Part shown: one piece after another, positions 1 through 6,292 of the stretch
How the letters are laid out: every line of letters starts with the position of its first letter
Position numbering within the stretch: the stretch's first letter is position 1
Assembly: GCA_022567275.1 (NCBI GenBank)
Contig: JADFHH010000093.1
Coordinates: 1-6,666, forward strand
DNA length: 6,666 nucleotides
DNA from: Pseudomonadota bacterium
GTDB taxonomy: Bacteria > Pseudomonadota > Alphaproteobacteria > Rhizobiales > Methyloligellaceae
Direction of reading: 5' to 3'
Notes under the pieces: generated by a model
The model's input: the letters and a program-made list of their open reading frames with translations, nothing else
What the model was told of the DNA's origin: nothing
Databases searched by the model: none
Translations under genes and position numbers: made by a program

Positions 1-270
1 ACCTTCGGCGAGATCGAAGGCATGGAGCGCGAAGCGTTCCAGCTTTTCCGCGACGCTCACACCGGGGCCGGGCAAAAAGCTCGCGCGCACCCGCGTGGCT
101 TCCATGCCCAAACGCAAATCCAGACTGGCGGGCTGTATCTGCCCGTCCATAACGGGCTGGCCGGGAAGTACGCATCCTTCGTCAATCAGCCGGCTGATCG
201 CGTGCGCCGGCAAAATTCCGCCTGCACCGCTCTCCCCGTCAATCGCCTGTTCCGTTATTACCAGCGGCAT
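1..270 (-). CDS. dcd: 2'-deoxycytidine 5'-triphosphate deaminase, N-terminal part (runs off the left edge)
   Basis: Reading the minus strand from the ATG at 270-268 gives 90 open codons up to the window edge. The enzyme deaminates dCTP to dUTP in the cytoplasm, feeding dUMP and dTTP synthesis. Visible signatures are GILPAHAI (about residues 18-25), DGQIQPASLDLRLG (42-55) and VRASFLPG (61-68). The PASLDLRLG stretch is the N-terminal hallmark of the Dcd/dUTPase-fold deaminases, and the combination with RASFLPG matches the long alphaproteobacterial form of about 360-370 residues, which would be roughly twice the length of enterobacterial Dcd. A purine-rich AAAGAGA lies 8 nt upstream of the ATG (minus strand, 285-279), a weak but usable ribosome binding site. 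The gene is divergent from metZ and shares its 5' intergenic region. Only the first quarter is present, so catalytic residues further on cannot be checked. The family call rests on motif recall. Confidence 0.86.
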   Translation of the reverse strand, partial: MPLVITEQAIDGESGAGGILPAHAISRLIDEGCVLPGQPVMDGQIQPASLDLRLGMEATRVRASFLPGPGVSVAEKLERFALHAFDLAEG

Positions 271-312
271 ATCTGAAATCTCTTTGAAGTCCCGTGTAGA
301 CCAACACAACCC

Positions 313-341
313 TTGACGCCAAGGCCCATTCGCTGCTTAAT
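313..341 (+). promoter_or_regulatory. Predicted sigma-70-type promoter for metZ
   Basis: TTGACG at 313-318 matches the alphaproteobacterial housekeeping -35 consensus. After a 17-nt spacer comes CTTAAT at 336-341, which matches 4 of 6 bases of TATAAT. Transcription would start near 346-351, exactly where the SAM-II aptamer begins at 352. That coincidence supports the assignment, because the riboswitch would then occupy the very 5' end of the mRNA. The start site is inferred from spacing. Confidence 0.62.
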
Positions 342-350
342 CCACACCTC

Positions 351-408
351 ACGTGGTGATTTGGGCCGGCCGGCTTGCAGCCACGCTAAAAAACTCGCTA
401 AAAGGCCG
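351..408 (+). ncRNA. SAM-II riboswitch (metA motif) aptamer upstream of metZ
   Basis: SAM-II riboswitches bind S-adenosylmethionine and repress methionine biosynthesis genes. Stem P1 is CGTGGT (352-357) paired with GCCACG (380-385), the last pair being a U-G wobble. The loop carries GATTTG (358-363) and CTTGCA (374-379), and the 3' part carries GCTAAA at 385-390 and again, as CGCTAAAAGG, at 396-405. These match the conserved blocks of the class. The H-type pseudoknot that defines SAM-II is available: GGCC in the P1 loop (364-367) is complementary to GGCC at 404-407. The position just after a promoter and before metZ fits the known distribution of the class. A covariance-model search could not be run here. 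Confidence 0.9.
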
Positions 409-419
409 TGTGAGAAGAA

Positions 420-455
420 CCCGGTCATATGGCGAGCGCCTGGCCGGGATTTTTT
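420..455 (+). terminator. Intrinsic terminator of the SAM-II leader (riboswitch expression platform)
   Basis: CCCGGTCA (420-427) pairs with TGGCCGGG (441-448), giving eight pairs with one U-G. An inner GGC/GCC stem closes a GAGC tetraloop (431-440), leaving a three-base TAT bulge (428-430). A is at 449 and six T residues follow at 450-455. This is the standard form of a Rho-independent terminator. It lies 12 nt after the aptamer and 41 nt before the metZ start, so it makes sense as a regulated attenuator rather than the end of a gene. No efficiency can be inferred from the sequence alone. Confidence 0.75.
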
Positions 456-458
456 ATG

Positions 459-476
459 CGCGACCAGATTGTCGCG
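459..476 (+). promoter_or_regulatory. Small perfect hairpin between terminator and metZ ribosome binding site
   Basis: CGCGAC (459-464) and GTCGCG (471-476) form a perfect six-pair stem with a six-base loop, CAGATT. It starts 3 nt after the terminator's T-tract and ends 7 nt before the GGAG at 484. It does not cover the ribosome binding site, so it may help keep the site single-stranded or protect the 5' end. It could also be an incidental inverted repeat. The function is unknown. Confidence 0.4.
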
Positions 477-483
477 TTCCAGC

Positions 484-487
484 GGAG
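484..487 (+). promoter_or_regulatory. metZ ribosome binding site (decides the start codon)
   Basis: GGAG sits 9 nt before the ATG at 497, which is normal Shine-Dalgarno spacing. It directly abuts the in-frame ATG at 488 and so cannot serve that codon. This favours 497 over 488, and strongly over the in-frame GTG at 353, which lies inside the SAM-II aptamer. Confidence 0.7.
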
Positions 488-496
488 ATGAGAACG

Positions 497-1702
497 ATGG
501 CACAGTACAGCTCGAATACAGGCAATGAAAATTGGCAAACGGCCACATCGCTGGTGCATTGCGGGACAATCAGGAGCCAGTTCGGGGAAATGTCGGAGGC
601 GATATTTCTTACCTCCGGCTATGCCTATGACAGCGCCGAGCAGGCCGAAGCCCGCTTCAAGGGTGACACGGAGGGCTTTGTCTATTCGCGCTATTCAAAC
701 CCCACCGTCGCTATGTTCGAGCAGCGCATGTGCGCGCTTGAAGGTGCAGAGGCCGCGCGCGGCACCGCGACCGGCATGGCCGCGGTTACCGCCACATTAT
801 TGTCATTTCTCAAGGCCGGCGACCATGTGGTGGCGGGGCGCGTGCTGTTCGGCTCCATCCTTTATGTTATGGAGAATATCCTTCCGCGCCTCGGCATCGA
901 GACCACCCTCGTGGACGGCAAGGACCTGGACGCCTGGCGTGCCGCCATACGCCCCAACACCAAGGCGTGTTTCCTGGAAACGCCGACCAACCCGTCGCTG
1001 GAACTGGTGGACGTGAAGGGGGTGTGCGAGATCGCGCGCGAGGCGAGCGCGCTGTCCATCATCGACAATGTGTTCGCGACGCCAATCCTGCAAAAGCCGT
1101 TGCAGCTGGGCGCCGACATCGTCATCTACTCCGCCACAAAGCATATCGACGGACAGGGCCGCTGCCTCGGCGGCATCGTGCTTTCGTCGCAAGAATTTAT
1201 CGAGGAAACCCTGCACGACTTTTTCAAACATACCGGCCCCTCCATGTCCCCGTTCAATGCCTGGGTGATGCTGAAAGGGCTGGAGACGCTGCCCCTGCGG
1301 GTGGCGCATTCAAGCGCGTCCGCGGCGCGTGTGGCGGACTTCCTGGCCGAACGCCCCGAGGTCGCCCGCGTCATGTATCCCGGCCGCGCCGACCATCCCC
1401 AGCATGAACTCGCCAAACGGCAGATGGCGTCGGGCGGACCGCTGGTGGCGTTTGAGATCAAGGGCGGCAAGGCGGCTGCGTTCCGCTTTATGAACGGGCT
1501 GGAGATATTCAAAATCACCAACAATCTCGGTGACTCGAAATCTCTGGTGACCCATCCCGCGACCACGACGCATCAGCGGCTGGGGCCCGAGGGACGCGCG
1601 CAGATCGGCATCACGGACGGTATGCTGCGGCTGTCGATCGGACTTGAAGACCCGATCGACTTGCTCGCCGATATCGACCAGGCGCTGGCTCTTGCAGGCT
1701 AA
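497..1702 (+). CDS. metZ: O-succinylhomoserine sulfhydrylase
   Basis: A cytoplasmic PLP enzyme of the Cys/Met-metabolism (fold type I, cystathionine gamma-synthase-like) family. MetZ joins O-succinylhomoserine with sulfide to give homocysteine, the precursor of methionine. The 401-residue product is full length for the family. Visible features are FVYSRYSNPT (61-70), whose Tyr and Arg reach the PLP phosphate of the neighbouring subunit; VLFGS (116-120), with Phe where gamma-synthases have a catalytic Tyr; Asp190 in SIIDNVFATP, which pairs with the pyridine nitrogen; and Lys215 in SATKHIDGQGR, the Schiff-base lysine. SLVTHPA (349-355) and Arg378 in LRLS belong to the substrate carboxylate site. 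SATKHIDGQGRCLGG is especially typical of MetZ. The start at 497 is chosen for its GGAG at 9 nt; starting at 353 would translate through the riboswitch. Expression is probably repressed by SAM through the leader. O-acetylhomoserine cannot be excluded as the acyl substrate from sequence alone. Confidence 0.93.
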   Translation: MAQYSSNTGNENWQTATSLVHCGTIRSQFGEMSEAIFLTSGYAYDSAEQAEARFKGDTEGFVYSRYSNPTVAMFEQRMCALEGAEAARGTATGMAAVTATLLSFLKAGDHVVAGRVLFGSILYVMENILPRLGIETTLVDGKDLDAWRAAIRPNTKACFLETPTNPSLELVDVKGVCEIAREASALSIIDNVFATPILQKPLQLGADIVIYSATKHIDGQGRCLGGIVLSSQEFIEETLHDFFKHTGPSMSPFNAWVMLKGLETLPLRVAHSSASAARVADFLAERPEVARVMYPGRADHPQHELAKRQMASGGPLVAFEIKGGKAAAFRFMNGLEIFKITNNLGDSKSLVTHPATTTHQRLGPEGRAQIGITDGMLRLSIGLEDPIDLLADIDQALALAG

Positions 1703-1742
1703 ATAAAATGGCGTACACTTCCGCCGCTGCGGGGGAGCGCAT

Positions 1743-3191
1743 ATGATCGAGTTGAGGCCGATATTGCTCGTGGCCGGGGTTTTGCTGGCGACGCTGGGCT
1801 GCGCCATGATGATTCCGGCGCTGTACGATTTAACCGTCGGCCATGAAGACTGGCGAATCTTCGCCGCGTCAGCCGCCATCACGCTGTTTACCGGCGTCGG
1901 TCTTGCTATCGCCAATCGCGGGCGCACCGAGAATTTTTCGATCAAGCAGGCCTTTCTGCTGACCAATGTTTTGTGGCTGGCGCTGACCGCCTTCGGCGCG
2001 CTGCCCTTTGCCTGGTCGGGGATCGGCATCAGCTATACGGACGCGTTTTTCGAATCCATGTCGGGCATCACCACCACCGGCGCCACGGTGCTCTCCGGGC
2101 TGGACACGATGCCGCCCGGCATCCTTCTGTGGCGGGGCTTGCTGCAATGGCTCGGCGGGCTTGGCATCATCGTCATGGCCATCTCCATCCTGCCGATGCT
2201 GCAAGTGGGCGGCATGCAGCTGTTCCGTGTCGAGGGGTTCGAGACCGAAGGCAAGTTCATGCCGCGCGCCACGCAGATCGCCGGCGCTCTCTCTGTGCTC
2301 TATCTCGCCATCACGAGCGTCTGCGCGCTGGCCTACTATCTGGCCGGCATGTCCATATTCGACGCCGTGGTTCACGCCATGACGACCATCGCGACGGGAG
2401 GCTATTCAACCCATGACGCCTCGCTGGCCTACTTTTCTAATCCCGTGATAGAGGTGTTGTGCATTGTTTTCATGATGGCTGGCTCCCTGCCCTTCGTGCT
2501 CTATCTGAAGGAGTTTCGCGGCGGCAGAGGCGCATTGTTCGCGGATTCGCAGGTGCGGTGGTTTTTCGGCACCGTCGCCATTTTCTCGGTTCTGGCGCTC
2601 ATCGCCTATCAGCCTGGCCAGCCCGAAGCGCTGGGGCAGAGGCTCATTACGATTGTCTTTAATGTCGTCTCCATCATGACCGGCACCGGCTATACCACCA
2701 CGGCCTACGACGATTGGAGCGCCATGGCGGTGGTGGTGTTCTTCGTGCTCATGTTTATCGGCGGCTGTTCCGGCTCCACCTCCTGCGGCATCAAGATCTT
2801 CCGCTTTCAGGTGATGTTCGATATGATCCGCTGCCGGATACAAGCGGTCATCTACCCCAAGGGCGTGTTTGTCGAGCGTTATAATAACGCGCCCATCTCC
2901 GACAAGGTGATGAGCGCCGTGATGGCGTTCTTCTTCCTGTTCATGCTGTGTTTCATCGTCATCGCGGCGCTGCTGTCGTTCATCGGCCTCGATACGGTGA
3001 CCGCACTCTCGGCTTCGGCTTCGGCCTTGGCCAATGTCGGACCGGGGCTCGGTCAGATCGTCGGGCCGGCCGGCAATTACGCGGCGCTGCCTGACAGCGC
3101 CAAATGGATATTGTCCTTCGCCATGCTGCTTGGCCGGCTGGAAATTTTCACCGTGATCGTGCTGTTTATGCCGACTTACTGGCGATCCTGA
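1743..3191 (+). CDS. trkH: Trk system potassium uptake protein, membrane subunit
   Basis: An inner-membrane K+ translocating subunit of the Trk/Ktr/HKT superfamily, 482 residues, the usual length for TrkH. It consists of four membrane-loop-membrane repeats, and each filter loop can be seen: SGITTTGA (107-114), TTIATGGYS (214-222), IMTGTGYTT (311-319) and ANVGPGLG (430-437), each placing a glycine in the selectivity filter. GGCSGSTSCGIK (340-351) is the intramembrane gating-loop motif of the third repeat. GRLEIFT (464-470) supplies the conserved arginine in the last helix that lies in the ion path. In known systems TrkH works with the cytosolic nucleotide-binding subunit TrkA, which is not in this window. 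GGGGGAG at 1731-1737 lies 5 nt before the ATG. The gene follows metZ by 40 nt on the same strand with no visible terminator, so read-through from the metZ promoter is possible. Its 3' end overlaps the convergent efflux permease gene by 26 bp. Confidence 0.93.
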   Translation: MIELRPILLVAGVLLATLGCAMMIPALYDLTVGHEDWRIFAASAAITLFTGVGLAIANRGRTENFSIKQAFLLTNVLWLALTAFGALPFAWSGIGISYTDAFFESMSGITTTGATVLSGLDTMPPGILLWRGLLQWLGGLGIIVMAISILPMLQVGGMQLFRVEGFETEGKFMPRATQIAGALSVLYLAITSVCALAYYLAGMSIFDAVVHAMTTIATGGYSTHDASLAYFSNPVIEVLCIVFMMAGSLPFVLYLKEFRGGRGALFADSQVRWFFGTVAIFSVLALIAYQPGQPEALGQRLITIVFNVVSIMTGTGYTTTAYDDWSAMAVVVFFVLMFIGGCSGSTSCGIKIFRFQVMFDMIRCRIQAVIYPKGVFVERYNNAPISDKVMSAVMAFFFLFMLCFIVIAALLSFIGLDTVTALSASASALANVGPGLGQIVGPAGNYAALPDSAKWILSFAMLLGRLEIFTVIVLFMPTYWRS

Positions 3192-6100
3192 AACCGGCAC
3201 GCTTTAGCACCTGGACGCCGCGCGACACATCCCCGCCAATACCGATCAGGCAGGGCACGAGAACCAGCACCAGAAGCGTCGCGGCGGCCAGACCGAACAC
3301 CATGGTAACGGCCATGGGGATCAAAAACTGCGCCTGACGGCTGGTTTCGAACAACAGCGGCGTCAGGCCGCCGATTGTCGTGAGCGAGGTCAGCAATACG
3401 GCGCGGAACCGGTCCCGGGATGCGCCCAGCGCCGCTTGTGTCAGCGAATCTCCGTCCTGTAAACGGTGCGTGATCTGGGTCACCAGAATGATGGAATCGT
3501 TCACCAGAATTCCCGACAGGCCGAGCAAGCCGATCATGGAAATAATCGACAGGGAATAGCCCATCACCATATGCCCCAGGATGGCGCCGACAAAGCCGAA
3601 GGGAATAATGGCCATGACCGCGAGCGGCCTGGCATAGCTCTCGAAGACCCACGCCAGAATGATGTAGATGATGGTCAGCGACAGCAATGCGCCGACACGC
3701 AAATCGGCGAACGATTCCGCCCGCTCCTCCGCCCGTCCCTTGAAAGCGTAGCGCAGCTTGTATTTAGCCACGAGAGCGGGAAGGATTTTTTCCTCCAGCT
3801 TGCCGAGAACATCGGGCACCGTCGTGACATTTGCATCGATATTGCCGGTAACGGCGACCGTGCGCAGGCCATCGACCCTCTGAATAACGGAAAAGCCGGC
3901 CTTTTCCCTGAAGGTCACGACTTCACTCAAGGGCACCCGGTCGCCGGCCGGGCTGCGCAAATACAACTGTTGCAGGGCATAGGGGCCGGGCACTTCCTGA
4001 ACGCGCTTTACGCGCACGGTGATTTCCTCGTCACCGCGCGCGAAGCGGGTCGCTACCGCGCCTTCGAACGCGTTGCGTACCTGCGTCCCGACCCCCTGAG
4101 AGGTAAAACCCAGCGCCGCGCCGCGCGGCGTGACTTCCATGATGAGTTCGCGCCGCCCATAGGGCAGATCGTCATTGAGCGCGCTGACGCCGGGGAATGT
4201 CGAAAGCGCGGCGCTCAATTCAAGCGCCGCGGCCTTGAGGTCGGCGACACTCGCGTCCTGAAGCTGAATATCGATATCGCGCCCCGGCGGGCCTCCGCGC
4301 CGTTCGGTAATGGCTATTTTTTCAACGCCGGGAATATTCGGCAAATTCTCGCGCCAGGCCGCTATGACCGCTCTGGTCGGAATCTTGCGCACTTCACTGG
4401 CGGTCAGTTGCACCTTGATCTGGGCGAGATTGTCGCCGCGCGAACGCCCCGCCACCCCGAGCGTGGCGAAGCTCGTCACCACCAGGGATTCCTTGCCGCC
4501 AAGCTTTTTTTCGGCGTCGCGCAGGGCCTGTTCGATTCGCTGCAAGGCGCTGGCTTGTTCGGCGCGCGGCGTGCCGGGGCCGAAGGTGAGCGATGCGGTG
4601 ATGTTTTCCGACTCGGGCGAGGGGAAGAAATGAAACTGCAAACGCCCGCCCGCGATAAGACCGACGCAGAGGATCAGCATGGCGAAGGTGGCGGCAACTG
4701 TCGTGTAGCGCCACGCGTAAGCCAATGCGATGAAGCGGGCGAAGGGCCCGTCGCGAAACCGCATAAGGCCCTGGTCGAACGCCTTGCGGAACCGGTTCGG
4801 CTGTCTTTTGATTTTGCCGAAGCCGTGGCGCAAATGCCCGGGCAGAATGAGGAAACACTCTATCAGGCTGGCGGTCAGCACGGCGAAGACGACCAGCGGG
4901 ATGGCGCTCATAACATCGCCAATCTGGCCGCGAATGAGAAAAATCGGCAGGAACGCCGCTTGCGTGGTCAGCGTTGCCGCGACCACCGGCAACAGCATGC
5001 GCGTCGCGCCCCGCTCCGCCGCCTCAATCCGGCTATCGCCCAGCGCCTGGCGCGTCGAGGTATGCTCGCCAACCACGATGGCGTCATCGACGATGATGCC
5101 CAGCATCATGATCAGCGCGAACATGGAAATCATATTGATCGACTGCCCGCTCGCCCACATCACCGCCAGGGTCGCTGTCAGCGCCACCGGGATGCCCGCC
5201 GCCACCCAGAAGGCGACACGGCCGTCGAGAAAAATGAACAGGATAATCAGCACCAGCCCCAGCCCCTGAAGACCGTTCTTGACGAGAATGCCGAGACGCT
5301 GCTGCACGAATTTGCCGCGCACATCATAGACGATAACTTCCAGATTACGGGGCAGCTTCGGCCTGATATCCGCCATTTGCGCTTGCAGCACAGCCATGGT
5401 TTTCAGGGTATCGGCGCTGGGCGCGCGCAGAACACTCAGCTCGATCGCCTGTTTCCCGTTGATCTGGCCGATGGCCTGATTGCGCTTGAACCGGGTTTCA
5501 ACCTTCGCGATGTCGCGCAAACGGATTTTCTCGCCGGAACGCTCCGGCTTGACGACAATCCCGGCAATCGTCTCGGGCGTCTTGCGCTGCGCGCGTGAGC
5601 GCAGCTGCATCTCCACCGCGCCTTCCAGAATGCCCGACGGCAAATCACGCGTTTCCTGCCTGATACGGTTTGCCACATCGCCGAGCGTCAGCCCCAGCCG
5701 GCGCAGCTCGCGCTCGCGTATGCGCACCCAGATTTCCTCATCGCGCGCGCCGTTCAAGATGACCTTGTCGATACCCCCCGCCAGCAAGGCGTCGCGAATT
5801 CGCTTGGCATGGTTTTTCAGCTCTTGTTCGCTATAGGGCCCGGACACGGAAATTCTTGCCACCGGCTCGTAAAATGCGATGCGCGTGATCACCGGCTCTT
5901 CCGAATCCTCGGGCAGTGTGGTCACGCTCCCCACCGCCTGTTCCACGTCCGACTGCGCTTTCTGCATGTCGGCGCCGGCTTCGAACTCCAGAGTCAGGGA
6001 GCCGGCGCCTTCGCGGGCGACCGAGCGCACCTCGTCAATGCCATCGAGGAAGCGGAGTTCCGGTTCCAGGGCATCGAGGATGTTTTCCTCGACATCCTCG

Positions 6101-6288
6101 GCGCTTGCGCCGGGCCAGGCGACAACCACGGTGATCTTGGGGATATCAAGCGTGGGGAAGAATTGTGTGTTGAGCCGCGCCAGCGCGAACAGGCCGAAGG
6201 CGATCATCGCCACCATCAGCAGATTTGACGCGGTTGGATGATGCACAAACAGGCGGATCAACCTATTTGCCGATGACTTCTCAGCCAC
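3166..6288 (-). CDS. RND-family multidrug efflux permease (AcrB/HAE1-like)
   Basis: An inner-membrane proton-driven exporter of the resistance-nodulation-division superfamily, 1040 residues, a full-length member. It shows the typical duplicated plan: TM1 (about 20-38), a large periplasmic porter segment (39-335), TM2-TM6 (338-484), TM7 (527-546), a second periplasmic segment (547-862) and TM8-TM12 (864-1012). TM4 contains GIIVDDAIVVGEH (397-409) with the paired Asp401-Asp402 needed for proton relay. TM10 has GILVNDSIILV (926-936), with Asn930-Asp931 but no lysine at the position equivalent to AcrB Lys940. The start is GTG at 6288-6286, with GAGGAG 10 nt upstream inside the end of the adaptor gene. 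The gene starts 4 nt after the adaptor stop codon, so the two are cotranscribed and likely form one pump with an outer-membrane channel encoded elsewhere. The substrate cannot be deduced, and no gene symbol is justified. Confidence 0.94.
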   Translation of the reverse strand: MAEKSSANRLIRLFVHHPTASNLLMVAMIAFGLFALARLNTQFFPTLDIPKITVVVAWPGASAEDVEENILDALEPELRFLDGIDEVRSVAREGAGSLTLEFEAGADMQKAQSDVEQAVGSVTTLPEDSEEPVITRIAFYEPVARISVSGPYSEQELKNHAKRIRDALLAGGIDKVILNGARDEEIWVRIRERELRRLGLTLGDVANRIRQETRDLPSGILEGAVEMQLRSRAQRKTPETIAGIVVKPERSGEKIRLRDIAKVETRFKRNQAIGQINGKQAIELSVLRAPSADTLKTMAVLQAQMADIRPKLPRNLEVIVYDVRGKFVQQRLGILVKNGLQGLGLVLIILFIFLDGRVAFWVAAGIPVALTATLAVMWASGQSINMISMFALIMMLGIIVDDAIVVGEHTSTRQALGDSRIEAAERGATRMLLPVVAATLTTQAAFLPIFLIRGQIGDVMSAIPLVVFAVLTASLIECFLILPGHLRHGFGKIKRQPNRFRKAFDQGLMRFRDGPFARFIALAYAWRYTTVAATFAMLILCVGLIAGGRLQFHFFPSPESENITASLTFGPGTPRAEQASALQRIEQALRDAEKKLGGKESLVVTSFATLGVAGRSRGDNLAQIKVQLTASEVRKIPTRAVIAAWRENLPNIPGVEKIAITERRGGPPGRDIDIQLQDASVADLKAAALELSAALSTFPGVSALNDDLPYGRRELIMEVTPRGAALGFTSQGVGTQVRNAFEGAVATRFARGDEEITVRVKRVQEVPGPYALQQLYLRSPAGDRVPLSEVVTFREKAGFSVIQRVDGLRTVAVTGNIDANVTTVPDVLGKLEEKILPALVAKYKLRYAFKGRAEERAESFADLRVGALLSLTIIYIILAWVFESYARPLAVMAIIPFGFVGAILGHMVMGYSLSIISMIGLLGLSGILVNDSIILVTQITHRLQDGDSLTQAALGASRDRFRAVLLTSLTTIGGLTPLLFETSRQAQFLIPMAVTMVFGLAAATLLVLVLVPCLIGIGGDVSRGVQVLKRAGFRIASKSA

Positions 6289-6292
6289 GCGA

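Noticed and set aside
22..276. An 84-codon plus-strand frame at the left edge
   Set aside because: The minus strand here encodes the conserved N-terminus of dCTP deaminase, while the plus-strand product has no recognisable motif.
271..340. A divergent promoter for the dCTP deaminase gene
   Set aside because: A minus-strand TTGGCG followed about 16 nt later by TCTACA is the best pair I can see, but the -10 box matches only three of six consensus bases. A promoter must exist, but I cannot place it.
1703..1742. A terminator or promoter between metZ and trkH
   Set aside because: There is no stable stem followed by T residues and no -35/-10 pair at acceptable spacing.
2406..3200. A 264-codon minus-strand frame antisense to trkH
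   Set aside because: The plus strand encodes a complete TrkH with all four filter motifs. The antisense product is low-complexity, rich in His, Glu and Arg, and is a shadow of hydrophobic codons.
3466..5598. A 710-codon open frame on the plus strand, antisense to the RND permease gene
   Set aside because: It shares codon boundaries with the permease gene, so it can only be stopped where the permease uses TTA, CTA or TCA, all rare in GC-rich genomes. Its translation is rich in Arg, Gln, His and Asp and has no recognisable domain, whereas the minus strand gives a full RND protein.
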